The notes: a model not told the origin generated them from the letters alone. DNA of 64,000 nt from Copromyces sp. CBS 386.78 (GCA_030685235.1 MU839184.1:94846-158845); one strand, 5' to 3'. Shown: positions 31,605-41,440, counted from the stretch's first letter. Translations and numbers: made by a program.

Positions 31605-32834
31605 TCAAAGGAGGCACTCGACAACCCTCCACTTCAGGTCGGCCCTTTCCGCCCGAGTCTTGGGAGGGTTGACCACTAGGAGATCAAGCTTCTTCAAGCT
31701 GTTAGGGAATCCGGTCCGAACGGAATCGATAACCTTGCCATCATCTCCCAAAGGCACAATAAAGTCGCCTCCGAGAGTGATTAACGGCGCCTTGAGAAAC
31801 CTGAGCCTGCGCATCTCAGGCAAGCAATCCAACATTCCCGACTCGCCAAATCGGGCCTTCATCCCCAAGGCGGATGGACGATCCCAGCCCATCTCAAGAA
31901 CTTCCAGGGTATTCTGGTACCGAAGGAGAATGTCGTTCCAGGTTAGGCTTCTGACGAGCTCGGGATTTGGGTTGTCGTTAACAGTGGCCCTCCTGTCGTT
32001 GTAACGGACCATCTTATCGAAGTCATCGGCCAGCCTCAACTCGCGCAGCTCGTGGTTGGTTCTTAGCCAGTCGGCAAAGCTTTCGATAGTGAAATCGTAG
32101 TAGGGTAATTCCGATTCGACCCGGTTTCCTACGAGCGTCAGGCGCTCGATTGTAGGTGGCAGGCCGGTTGGGTAACCCGGTTCGTGGAGTCTGAAATTCG
32201 CTATCGAATAAATGGCGCCGAAGTCGAGAGTTAAGCACGTAAGATGCTGTGGGAAATTATATACGAGGCTCGAATATAAAAAAGTATTTGTGTTAGGCGC
32301 AATTTGGTTAATATTGACGCCGACCGGCCCGGGGGGCGCGGGATATCGCCGGGGCTCGCCGAAGCAAAGGCGAACAGCCGTGATATTTTTGCAAGATTGA
32401 ACGACCGTTGTGAGGACTTGGTCCTCGATGGCGTGATTGATATCCCGGATGGGTAGTGTGCGGATGTGATCTGCTATAGCAGCTACCATATAGCGTACGC
32501 GGCACCGGTTGTCCGGGTACATAAGTAGGCTTCGTAAGAAGCGCATCAGGCCACCGGTGGTCTTTAGGACGGCGACTCGGAAAAGAGCGCGCTGTGCTGG
32601 GTACCTGAAGCTTGTAGAAACAAGGGCCAACGATTGAAGGTCGTTGTAATCCGGTTCCCATGCATTTGCCGCTGATGAATCGAGGACGGTTTCGGTGAAA
32701 TTGTCGGCAGTTTCGCTTTGAGTGACAATGGCAATGTCGCCGACGAACTCAGCGATTGTCCAGAGCGCTCCCGGGGGGAGCTGCTCAAGTCGTGACCATC
32801 CTTTCGGGTATGGGGTCTGCTGAGGCCTTGCCAT
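31605..32834 (-). CDS. F-box/LRR-like protein, member 1
   Basis: A 409-codon intronless frame opening at ATG (complement of 32832-32834). Residues 14-36 (WSRLEQLPPGALWTIAEFVGDI) form the F-box core. Residues 63-90 (YNDLQSLALVSTSFRYPAQRALFRVAVL) are its end, a segment shared by all copies in the cluster. Leucine-rich-like strands follow: HLTCLTLDFGAIYSIANF, LPPTIERLTLVGNRVES, HELRELRLADDFD, NTLEVLEMGWDR, GMLDCLPEMRRLRFLKAPL and FPNSLKKLDLLVVNPP. An SCF-type adaptor role is inferred. Compared with the copy at 36899, it lacks about 45 residues after LPIR, so it may be a natural deletion. A promoter-like TATA lies at 33461-33470, and the roughly 620-bp leader is homologous to those of other copies. 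Confidence 0.78.
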   Translation of the reverse strand: MARPQQTPYPKGWSRLEQLPPGALWTIAEFVGDIAIVTQSETADNFTETVLDSSAANAWEPDYNDLQSLALVSTSFRYPAQRALFRVAVLKTTGGLMRFLRSLLMYPDNRCRVRYMVAAIADHIRTLPIRDINHAIEDQVLTTVVQSCKNITAVRLCFGEPRRYPAPPGPVGVNINQIAPNTNTFLYSSLVYNFPQHLTCLTLDFGAIYSIANFRLHEPGYPTGLPPTIERLTLVGNRVESELPYYDFTIESFADWLRTNHELRELRLADDFDKMVRYNDRRATVNDNPNPELVRSLTWNDILLRYQNTLEVLEMGWDRPSALGMKARFGESGMLDCLPEMRRLRFLKAPLITLGGDFIVPLGDDGKVIDSVRTGFPNSLKKLDLLVVNPPKTRAERADLKWRVVECLL

Positions 32835-33480
32835 ATTTGGAAGTGATTTCGGTTGCGATCTTTGTAGTAGTCGCTCGGGTCGCTTGTCTTTCTCAGTGTC
32901 GCTAGTTCTGGATGGTTGAAGACGAGTTCTAGAAGGGGCTAGCGGTTAGTTCAGTTAATAATGAAGGTTGACAATGGAGCGTCTAGGGTAAAGCGTGATG
33001 CAGCTTACAAGTTGTATACGAAACAGGCCCTGGTTAAAGTCTCGACTCGATAGGCGATCTTCGCGTCGATAAGAGGTGACCCACTGGATTCGTTTGCAGG
33101 CGCGCGGAATGGATAATACCGGAGACACGAGACTGGGAAGACAAGATTCCGTCAGAGGGAGAAGGCGTATTGTCGTAAGGGATAAGCGGCACTCGGAGTG
33201 ACGAGAAAGTTGCCGCCGCGTCGAATCGTCGAGTGTCGATGGGTAGGTATTCGAGTATGCGATGGTTGGTAGGAAGTTGCAGCTTCTGTTTCGTCTTTCG
33301 AAGACCAATTGACAATGTTCGATGCAATCGCTAACGTTGTCACACAAGTAATTGTGGGAGAGAGTTGTGGTTGAGTGCGTTCCTCGGTGCGATCGAGGGA
33401 CGAGGATGCGGTGGTGTTTTGTTGTGGGGAGAAGATTGGTGGAGGTTGGAGCCAAGGAGAATTAAATACCTTAGTCTGGG
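32835..33480 (-). promoter_or_regulatory. Conserved long 5' leader and promoter of F-box/LRR member 1
   Basis: The complement of ATTAAATACC at 33461-33470 gives GGTATTTAAT, a TATA-like box. The stretch near 33285-33350 (ATGTTCGATGCAATCGCTAA) matches 38820-38850 (ATGTTCGATGAAATGCTGAC), upstream of the paralogue at 38334, so promoter and leader were duplicated with the gene. Frames translated from here (33034-33556) are Ser/Thr/Pro-rich leader noise. Confidence 0.55.
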
Positions 33481-33983
33481 TATGAATATTTTTGGTCAGT
33501 GAAGGTAAAATGCTTCTGAAGGCAAGTGCGGAGGGGGGGTGAACCTTCAATGCCAAGCACCGGTGAGCCCGGGAGTGAATGGGTTCGGGAGTGAAGGGGC
33601 CCGGCCCCGCTCAGGCCGGCCCGTGCACGTGGGTGAACCTTCCCGGACACTTGCTCACATCTTCACCAAAATTGAGGCAATGTTGCTGAAATTCGGTACC
33701 GGTGTTTTTTCACGACTGAAGGTTGATAAAACAAACTTAACGTGTTAAATGGCGTTCCCAAAGCCGCTTACCAGCCTCTTGCTTGACGTCCATGTCCTAA
33801 GAATTTTCGAGTAACGTCTGTGTCAAAGATAGGTACCTTATATGGACGAAATGATCACGAGCTACCACAAAATTGTTTATGAATACTTTGAGTTATCAAT
33901 GTGAAAAAGAGAGTAATATACCTAAATGTACGCTATCTTACCCAGTAGGGCACGAATCCCAACTATTTAAACAGTAATTAACA
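33481..33983. other. Intergenic, no gene seen
   Basis: A G/C-rich patch at 33540-33660 is followed by ordinary sequence. No domain, and no clear TIR or LTR. Confidence 0.45.
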
Positions 33984-35440
33984 TTACATCTTATTATACA
34001 CAACAACGCTCCACTGTTCCTTGTCCATTCCCTGCTCACCATTGCCACCCTCAGGCGAGTTCATGGCTACCACCTCCATCTTCTTTAACGAAAGAGGAAG
34101 GGTAGTACGCATGAAATATGTAAAGTCGTCCTCGCCGGGAGGGAGACCGAACTCCTGGCCGCTAAGGGCATGGAGCGGCACCCTCAGCTCAAGCAACTTG
34201 TACATGTAGAAAAGACAGTCCAGCCTGCCCGAGGGCCCAAACCGCGCCTGCGGCGCCGCTTGGAATGGAGCATAACGATCCATCGTGAGGACCTCCAGCG
34301 TGAACTGGTGGGCTAAGAGAACGTCGTTCCAGCTCTTGAAGTTGGTATCCCCGAGGCGGAAGCGCCTATACTTGATCAGCCTATCAAAACCGTCAAGCAT
34401 TCTCAGCTCACGAAGTATACCGTAGCGGGAAAATAGGGAGGTTGCATAGGGTAGTTTAGTTGCATAGAGTTTGCACTCAAACTAGGCTTTACAACCGAGG
34501 AGATATCTGATATCTAATTGGTCAGATGGGTTGATGGTTCCTTCCTACCTAAAATTTAGGTTCCCAAAATCGTTGACGATGGTTCTTTCCCGAAATTCGC
34601 TGCTTTCTTCTATATCAATGAGGTTATCGAAGATCTGGTTAATCAATTGGGCCAGTAGCTCAATGGTTCTTGTCGTCGATCTCGCTTTTGACATCGCCAG
34701 TTCGATTCCGATAGCGGTCGCTTTTTTTCTTATTGCGCGAAAAGTTTCGCGCGAATAGCTTCATTTCTTAAACTTCGAAGTCGAAGTTTCGAACCGCCCT
34801 AACGCTCCCTATAACCTATTAGAACTTCTAAGAGCGGCCTTCTATAGTAAGAATTATAGAAGGTATTCTAGGGAATTATTCTTTTTCTTAGTTATTACTA
34901 AATTCTGGCCAATCAGATGTCACGAAATCTGCAAACCGTAGTTGACATGCAAACTCTATGCTGCCTGCCTTCGCTTTAATGCGTCCCAGCGCTTGAATGC
35001 TACCGTAAAGCGTTTACAACCTTCCTATATTCCCGCTTCGGTAGTGTTGCTACTAAGCCACTTGGAAAGAATGTTAAGGTTGAACAGTTCGAAAGGGAGT
35101 ACTGCATCATGTCGGTCTTACTGCCGATCAAGGTAAGACGCTCGACCGAGGGGGGCAAGCCAGTTGGATACAGGTAACCTGGGACGTAGCGCTTGAAGTT
35201 CGTGAGGGAGAGGAGAGCGCTGAAGTCCAAGGTCAGGGACTTGAAGTTGGGCGGACAGTAGTCGTGAATTAGGGAGGCATAGATGGGGGGGTTGGCGACC
35301 GGCTGGCTTGTCGGCACACGTCGTGCTTAATGGCGAGTGGGCGTGCCAAAGCAGATGCGGGTGGCTTGCAGATTGGGCAGGAGCCGAATAGTCGCCGTTA
35401 TAATCTAATCGTCGAGGGTGTGCAGGTGAACAAGCCGATC
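33984..35440 (-). pseudogene. F-box/LRR-like gene broken by a TIR element
   Basis: On the minus strand, 35440-35050 reads LHTLDD-stop-IITATIRLLPNLQATRICFGTPT, NPPIYASLIHDYCPPNFKSLTLDFSALLSLTNF and LPPSVERLTLIGSK. The end of the gene reads MLDGFDRLIKYRRFRLGD, WNDVLLAHQFTLEVLTMDRY and SLKKMEVVAMNSPEGG (34400-33984). Both parts match the member at 36899-38334. Between them lie about 630 bp of inserted sequence. The F-box part is missing upstream, and a stop replaces the Gln of LHTLEDQ. It is a dead copy. Confidence 0.82.
34415..35046. mobile_element. About 630-bp TIR element inserted in the F-box pseudogene
   Basis: The left end CCGTAGCGGGAAAATAGGGA pairs with the reverse complement of the right end (CCGAAGCGGGAATATAGGAA). 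A second inner inverted pair, GCATAGAGTTTGCA at 34462 and TGCAAACTCTATGC at 34948-34961, lies inside. TA flanks both sides, but the exact duplication is unclear. The middle contains strong short hairpins (CCTTCTATA/TATAGAAGG near 34845-34870; TTCGCGCGAA near 34745) and ATTGGTCAGAT/CCAATCAGAT motifs shared with other TIR elements here. The F-box frame resumes on both sides. Confidence 0.6.
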
Positions 35441-35449
35441 GTAAAAAGT

Positions 35450-35720
35450 TCGTAAGGAAGTTCCGAGTTGACTCGGTATTCTACGAGACTCAGCCGGCAA
35501 AGCTTTCGATAGTGAATAATTCGTAAGGTAGCTCGGAATCTACACGGTTTCCCACCAGGGTCAGCCGTTCGATGTTGGGCGGGCAGCCGGCTGGGTAGCC
35601 ACGCTTGAAGCTCCTAAGGTTACCTTAGTTAAGGAGTAAAGGGAGCCGAAGTCCAGAATAAGGGATGTAAGGTACTGCGGGTAGTTACCTATGTAAGCTG
35701 TGCCAAAGCACGTCACTTGA
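35450..35720 (-). pseudogene. Middle fragment of another F-box/LRR-like copy
   Basis: The plus-strand text CAAAGCTTTCGATAGTGAAT at about 35500 repeats the CAAAGCTTTCGATAGTGAAA of 32080, inside member 1. Similarity continues through the LPP-x-IERLTLVGNRV and LDFGSLYSLT segments up to about 35690. Frameshifts and stops break it. It is a separate partial copy, lying next to the pseudogene at 33984-35440. Confidence 0.7.
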
Positions 35721-35872
35721 GGATTGAGAGGTTTTTGGGGTCCGGAAGTGGCGAAAAGTAGGTTAATCGATTGAAAAATGGAAGAAAAGTGTGTACGCTA
35801 GAAGTATATAAGAGGATTAAGTCTAACCATCTAATCACCCGTTTTTCCTCTCCTTTCTTTCTCTATAAACAA

Positions 35873-36664
35873 GAGCTTGACTTCCCGCACCGTCCCTTTT
35901 GTCTTCGCGCACCCTTTTTAACTTGATGCACTCCCATAACAGCTGACATAGTTTTCAATCGTTTTTATATGAAAATTTCGATATTTTCAATGTTTTGAGC
36001 ATGGCGGTACGCTAAGTCAATTGCGATAGCGACTGCGGTAGCGACTGTGACAGCGATATAGTGTAGCTATCACGGTCGCTATCGCTGCCAATAGCAGTAT
36101 AGAAGCTAAAGTTGCGTTCGGTCGCCCAGTATGCCAGTATCGTAGAGGTTGCATTACTGTACAGCGATTTCGCTGCAGGCCATCAACAGTAATACAACAG
36201 TAATGTAGTGCTTTTATATTAGTATAAATATGGGGTTTTCCGCAGTATAAAAGCGAAGAAAGCAGTAAAATCTCCAACGATTTCTGGCCTTCTGATTGGT
36301 CAGATGCAGGCCATTGGGGGAGTTGGAGGAAGTGCAGCGACCTACATCAACTTGCAGATTTTTACTGGAAAACAGCCGAACGCAAAAATCACGGCAGTAT
36401 GCTGTTGCTTACTGCCATATAAACTTCTTACTGTTACTGGCATACTAGGCGACCGAACGCAACTTAAGTTGTGTTGTGTTAAAATTATAATGTGGCCTTG
36501 ACTTTGCGAGAAAATATCGCATGCGAAATTACGGATTCATTTTACCATACAAACGGGGTGCTTTACATGCCAGCTGTCATTCAGCTGTCGGGTGGAGTAA
36601 GTGCGGTGCATCAAGTCAAAAAGGGTGCATCAAGTCAAAAGGGACGGTGCGGGAAGTCAAGCTC
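35873..36664. mobile_element. 792-bp TIR element (MITE) carrying a nested element
   Basis: The ends are GAGCTTGACTTCCCGCACCG and its reverse complement. The perfect 8-bp duplication ATAAACAA is at 35865-35872 and 36665-36672. Without the nested 355-bp element and its TAA it would be about 434 bp, close to its 422-bp sister at 29505-29926, to which it aligns in reverse orientation. A GC-rich inverted repeat (GCGATAGCGAC...GTCGCTATCGC, 36023-36090) is specific to this copy. Confidence 0.9.
36110..36464. mobile_element. 355-bp TIR element nested in the MITE, TAA duplication
   Basis: The left end AGTTGCGTTCGGTCGCCCAG and the reverse complement of the right end (AGTTGCGTTCGGTCGCCTAG) agree at 19 of 20 positions. 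TAA lies at 36107-36109 and 36465-36467. A 3-bp TAA duplication again suggests PIF/Harbinger. The internal TGGCCTTCTGATTGGTCAGA is shared with the element at 17750-18477. No coding capacity. Confidence 0.88.
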
Positions 36665-36898
36665 ATAAACAAGGCTTTAGTCAATCTTCGTCTTCGTTCC
36701 ATAAGGTAGGTATACTCTACATCAACATACCTTAGGAACCTGGCCGGGCAAGACACATGCATACCTACTATGAAGTCCTTCCATAACTGCTTGTCCCTGA
36801 CAGCAGGCTGGGTTTCAAGCCCGCTAATAAGCCCCTTCCAGTACTGTCCAACTCTCAATCAGTCGACCTCCAATGCAGCTCTGCCCACCCACACGGTT

Positions 36899-38334
36899 TC
36901 AAACCGTTTCCGAGCTCTCCATTTCCACCAGCTGGTCCTTCCTCTGGAACCCAACCATCCTCCACGTCGCCGGCATTACCTCTCCGTCGGCACCGCACTG
37001 CAGAGGGCTCCGGATCATGACATCAATCTTCTTCCAGCACGGAGGCAGAACAGTCCTCATATAAGAAGTGACATCAGAATCGCTCTCCTCGTGAGTGAGA
37101 GCGCACTCATCACCGCTGAGCGCATTCAGCGGGGTCTTGAGGTAGCGAAGCTTGTTCATGTGAGACAGACAGTCCAGCATTCCAGAGCGTCCAAAGCCCA
37201 GCTGCGCAGAAAATCCATGCGCAGGGTAAGACTCGAGGACTAGGACTTCGAGGGTGTCCTTGTAGCGCAGGAGAACGGAGTTCCAATTCTCTGGCAGCCG
37301 CCAGACTTGGTTGTTTCGGAAGCGCCAATGAGTGACCAGCTGGTCAAAACCGTGCAGGATGCGAAGCTCGCGCAGCCTCTTGTTGGTGCTGAGCCATTCG
37401 GCAACGACCTTCAAGGTGAAGGAGTGATATGGAAGTTTCGATTTCCTGTCGATGCCCACGAGTGTGAGCCGTTCGATGGATGGGGGCAAGCCGACTGGAT
37501 ATCCGGAGACGTAGGTCTTGATGTTGGTCAAGGACAGGAGCGCGCCGAAGTCTAGCGTAAGAGCCTTGAGCCGTGGGAGGTGGTCGTTGTCTAGGAGGCT
37601 TGCGTACATGGGCGGGTTCAGGGGCGTCTGTCCTGCTCGGCCGGTGCGCTGATCCTCGATCGGAGTTCCGAAGCAGATGCGAGTTGCTGTGACGTTCGGC
37701 ATGAGTTGAAGAGTGGCCGTGAGGAGCTGGTCCTCGAGAGTGTGCAGATTGACGGGCGTGGTGTCGATGAGTGAAAGTGAGAACTTGAATTTACGGTTCA
37801 GAGCCTCAAAAGTTTCCTGAAGAAGGGGAACTGCTCGGTTAAAGAAGCTGTCGCGCGGGAGGCCCTGGACAGCGCCGGTGTTGAGAAGGGGTAGATGAAG
37901 TGCAGGAATTCACCCAGCACCAGGGGCTGGGGTTTGAAAAACCGAATCGGCAACGGGCGCACATGGTCGGTGATGGCGGCCACGAAGCAACGCACGTAGC
38001 GCCTATTCTCTGGGTAAAGCAACAAGCTGCGGATAAGTCGCATCAGGTGGCCAGTGGACTTGACCATGGCAACCTTGAACAAGGCGCGCTGAGCCGGATT
38101 GTACAAGGTCTTGGAAGTAAGGGTCAATGACTTGAGGTCTGTGTATGCAGGCTGCCAGGTGTTTGCCGCTGCCGAGTCCAGGTATGGGTTGATAATATCG
38201 TGTGTAAAAACATCGGCCTCCTCGGAAGGGGAAACACCAGCGACACCGCCGCAGAACTGGGCGACTACCTCAAGCGTTTCCATGGGTAGCCGCTCAAGCG
38301 GCGACGTTCCCGGCAGGAACCGTCGCGAAGACAT
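36899..38334 (-). CDS. F-box/LRR-like protein, member 2 (one intron or a frameshift)
   Basis: The start is the ATG complementary to 38332-38334 (MSSRRFLPGTSPLERLPMETLEVVAQF). It aligns with the starts of member 1 and the copy at 61858; the longer upstream reading has no ATG. The F-box core is in residues 10-35; YTDLKSLTLTSKTLYNPAQRALFKVAMV follows. The frame changes between 37920 and 37831. A 56-nt GTGCTG...CAG intron (37865-37920) or an 83-nt GTGAAT...CAG intron (37831-37913) would rejoin it, giving about 459 or 450 residues. The second part has LHTLEDQLLTATLQLM, LKALTLDFGALLSL, LPPSIERLTLVGI, RLRELRILHGFDQL, WNSVLLRYKDTLEVLVL and SGMLDCLSHMNKLRYLKTPL, i.e. LRR-like strands. Its promoter is displaced by a solo LTR. 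A simple frameshift (pseudogene) cannot be excluded. Confidence 0.72.
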
Positions 38335-38336
38335 GA

Positions 38337-38495
38337 TGTTGGAGGCTGGAAAAGGCGACAACGAAAAGGGCTTGATTGGGTTGTCTAAGGGAAGAGGAGA
38401 AACGGAAACCAGGGCGGCCTAAATACCTGGAAGGCGTGTGCCAGTGAATTGGCAAGGCCCAGTGAATGGGCGGCCCAGGGCACGGACTTCCAACA
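38337..38495. repeat. 159-bp solo LTR at the start codon of F-box/LRR member 2
   Basis: TGTTGGAGGC...CTTCCAACA, nearly identical to 19011-19170. It is flanked by CATGA (38332-38336) and TATGA (38496-38500), a 5-bp duplication with one C/T change. The complement of the first CAT is the gene's ATG, so the insertion is two bases upstream of the coding sequence. Confidence 0.85.
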
Positions 38496-38500
38496 TATGA

Positions 38501-39080
38501 TGAGGATGGCTGTGCTGTGAACGATGTATTTGGCTGTTCGGTCTTGTAAATGCCTTGGTCCAGGTTGGTCGATCGGATGGGGGTCACACGACCTCAACGT
38601 CGATGAGGATTGTCGCGTCGGTTCGACGAGCTTGCGCCTTCAGCTTTATAGGAGTAGTTATTTTGTCCTTGTCGGTACTAAATGAAGGCTAACTCGTAGA
38701 GGAATTGAAGGAAGTCAACAGTCGTCGATTCGTCTGGTAAAGAAGGGGCGTTGTTTGCGACAATTGCTGTAGTGTCGCCGCTTTTCTCCGTTCTGTCCTT
38801 TCGATGAAGATGAATGGATGATGTTCGATGAAATGCTGACGTTGCCACAGTAAGAAGTTTTGAAGGTGGTTTTCTGACTAATGTCTCGGGCCCTAGAGAA
38901 TCGAGGGCGAGCGGATGCAGATGTTGAGTGGAAGAAGCTGTCACCAGGGGATGAAGCCCGCGGCTGGACGACTAAATATCCCAGGGAGTGTTAAGGCCGT
39001 GAGATGGGATAGGTGGTTGTGAAGGATACTGGTATATAGCAGGGTGTTTGGGGCAAGTGGATTGACTTGTATTGGCCTTC
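38501..39080 (-). promoter_or_regulatory. Displaced 5' leader of F-box/LRR member 2
   Basis: Homologous to the leader of member 1 (for example ATGTTCGATGAAATGCTGAC at about 38820). A TATA-like box, complement of CTAAATATCCC, lies near 38970. The solo LTR now separates it from the ATG. The 88-codon frame within it is leader noise. Confidence 0.5.
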
Positions 39081-39089
39081 CGGGATGGC

Positions 39090-39200
39090 GTATTGGCTCG
39101 CTAAAATAAAGGCGAGTAGCCGTTATTTGACCATATAGCTTTACTACCGTCGTGAGGACTTGGTCCTCTATGGTGTGTAAGTTCAGACCGCGTTAGCCGG
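39090..39200 (-). pseudogene. Small F-box/LRR fragment 1
   Basis: GGCGAGTAGCCGTTATTTGA and GTCGTGAGGACTTGGTCCTC match the region of member 1 around 32360-32425 that encodes EDQLLTTVVQSCKNITAVRLCF. Only about 100 bp is left. Confidence 0.65.
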
Positions 39201-39244
39201 TGATTTCGACAATTAGGTTATTCTATTCGGAAGGATTACTAGTG

Positions 39245-39440
39245 AGGGGGGTATCGAGACCCCTCTTCAGCTGGGATCGGAGGAAGCCGTGCTCCGGAAG
39301 ATCATTTGCGAAGTGAGTGAAGCAAAAACGGGCAGCGATGATGCCCTTGCAGAGCTGGATGGTTGTGGTGAGGACCTGGTCCTCTATGGTATGGAGGTTA
39401 ATACCGGTTTGGTCGTAAAAGTCGATGCTTCCCCTGTCGT
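39245..39440 (-). pseudogene. Small F-box/LRR fragment 2
   Basis: The minus strand reads IDFYDQTGINLHTIEDQVLT and KGIIAARFCF, the same segment as in fragment 1 but from a different copy. Two fragments of the same segment side by side point to repeated partial duplication. Confidence 0.7.
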
Positions 39441-40079
39441 GACTCGTCGGTGTCAAAGATGTAGATATATATATAGACGCTTTCTCTGACTGCTCTCCAA
39501 ATAAAATTTCCGTGCTTTCCGCCAGATTTAACTTGATACCGGTGATCTCCCACATGGGTTAGATTCGTTGCCTTGACTCTCCTGCACAAGTCATCTGGAC
39601 ATCCTACTCCAGCGTGTGGTAGATTTTTTACAGACTGTGCGTAAATGTGGGCAACGAGGATATGACAACCAGGCACCGTTGCCCACATGATCTTGCACAT
39701 TTCCTGGACGTCGGAAGTGAGTCTTGATGCAGCCGGAGAAGTGAATGTGCGGTAGATCGAGTCTACCCGGGGCAACGAACCCCGATGGGCGATGGCTGAT
39801 GCTCGGTGCTGTAAATATTGTAGATTTGCTGAGAAACAGGTTCTTCCGTCGAGATATAGTCTCCTTGCTAACCGTACGCAAGGACATATATGGGACATAT
39901 AATCACGGGGACAACGAAGGGCAGTCGTAGGCCCTTTCGATTTGAGACACACAGAGAGAGGGAGAGAGAGAGAGAAAGAGACAGAAGAGAGAGAAGTTGG
40001 AAGTAAAGTGTTGATCGTATCTACTTTCTGCTAAGAAGGCTAAGTCATGGTGATGGCTTTGACTTCGCTTCCTGATACT
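39441..40079. other. Intergenic with purine repeat
   Basis: No domain. A GA-rich simple repeat lies at 39951-39995, with a short TATATATATAGA run at 39464-39478. Overlapping frames on both strands here have no similarity that I can see. Confidence 0.45.
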
Positions 40080-40586
40080 TCAGCTGAGAGTCAGAGACGT
40101 ATCTCCATCGGGTTGATAGGAGTAGGCCAAGAATTTAGGATCAACAATGTCGGGAGGGTACCCACGGATTCCATCATGGTCGAGATAATATTCTCGGCGC
40201 AGCGGAGGCGTCACAAGCCACTGCACATACTTGCGATTCGCCGGGCACTCCAGCAAACTCCGGAGTAGACAGAACAAGCCTAGAGTATTGAGCTGCGCGT
40301 CTTGCTGACCCTGAAGAGAGCACGTTGTGCCGGTGCCGTGAACGCTCTGGATGCCAGTGACGACGAGCGAAGATAATCGTAAGGCGTGGGGTCTGGACGA
40401 GAGGGGACTTCGAGATGCCTCTAGTGTCTCGTCGTCGGGCAAGTCGACCGGGTCGCCCTCCGACACGTAAGCAATGTCGCCGACGAATTCGAAGATCCTC
40501 TCCAAAAGCTCGATAGGAAACACAGCTTCTCGATCGACGTCGTTCCTAAAAGACGTGGAGGCCCAAAATCCGCCGCGCCGCTGCAA
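40080..40586 (-). pseudogene. N-terminal F-box fragment of another F-box/LRR-like copy
   Basis: The minus strand reads FPIELLERIFEFVGDIAYVSEGD, close to the F-box of member 1 (EFVGDIAIVTQSE), then SSLVVTGIQSVHGTG and LLRSLLECPANRKYVQWL, matching LRSLLMYPDNRCRVRYMV. The frame opens without an ATG, and the part after 40200 no longer matches. A TATA-like box remains upstream at 40896-40905. It is probably a dead or truncated copy whose LRR part is gone. Confidence 0.7.
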
Positions 40587-40895
40587 TCTCCCTGCTACTC
40601 GTTCATGACAGAATAGCCACTTATCCGCTTTGACCTAGTGTCGCTTACAGTCGTTGAAGCGGCGCTCCTGTTGCAATCAAATGCCAGTATAACTGTATGA
40701 TCATCGCGACACCAGCCTAAGTTGCGGACGAGGATACAAATACATATTGTCCATGCTTCGGAGCGTTGAGTTTGGGGCTATTTCGTGATTCAAGGAGGGC
40801 GCAAAGACGATCGCAGTGGTGGTTGTAAGGTTCGGGTTGCCCGGGGCTCTGACGATCAATGGGAAAGGATTTGGTTGGGGGTGAAAGCGACGGAG

Positions 40896-40905
40896 AATTT
40901 ATATA
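40896..40905 (-). promoter_or_regulatory. TATA-like box of the N-terminal F-box fragment
   Basis: The complement reads TATATAAATT followed by CTCC, similar to GGTATTTAATTCTCC upstream of member 1 (33455-33470). The core promoter thus survives although the gene is broken. Confidence 0.5.
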
Positions 40906-41324
40906 CGGGAAGGTTGGAGAATGACGCAGCAGTCTGGTGTACTGACTCACCGGTATGTGATTGTGACTACGGTAGTTTGGAGAGAGCAAACAGGAGAGAT
41001 GACGGGCCAGCGATACCGCAACTATGAAAGGGCAGGCAGGATTGCCGGGGTGAGTCAATGGGCTCCTGAGCCCGCATGTGGAAGCGCTGACCGCGGCGTG
41101 CAGGCAAACACGAGATACATGTAAAACTCGGAATGTACTGAGTCCGGCAATTTGAAATATTGGACACAAAGGCAAGAACATTTCCCTCAGAATGTTCCTT
41201 CCAGGCGAGAGAAAACCCTGGACATAAGGTAACGCGCTAAGAAGGAGCAAGATGCTTTTTTGTAGAAGGAGTGAATTCCACTGTCCCCAATGGACATCGT
41301 TGAGCTACTTAGGAAGGAAACACC

Positions 41325-41440
41325 CTGAGGCAGATGGGGGTCTGGCAAAGGTGCTGGAAAGGGGTGTACAATAGGGTATTGTTTATGTAAAAGGGTTTTA
41401 GGACGTAAGCGCTACTGTAAACCCCTTACCGATAAATGTA
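41325..41440 (+). repeat. Inverted homologue of the 3' end of the F-box gene at 56270
   Basis: CCTGAGGCAGATGGGGGTCTG (41329-41349) and the following GGGTATTGTTTATGTAAAAGGGTTTTAG match the minus strand at 56345-56250 (GGAGGCAGATGGGGGTCTGA, ...AGGGGTTTTAG). In the F-box gene this encodes EADGGL. The two copies face each other across the 15-kb AT-rich block. Confidence 0.6.

Noticed and set aside
33034..33556. Overlapping minus-strand frames upstream of F-box/LRR member 1
   Set aside because: Ser/Thr/Pro-rich readings from the conserved 5' leader. The homologous leader at 38501-38950 does not keep the same frame.
40717..41250. 177-codon minus-strand frame
   Set aside because: It covers the promoter and leader of the F-box fragment, including the TATA-like box, and has no domain or stable similarity.
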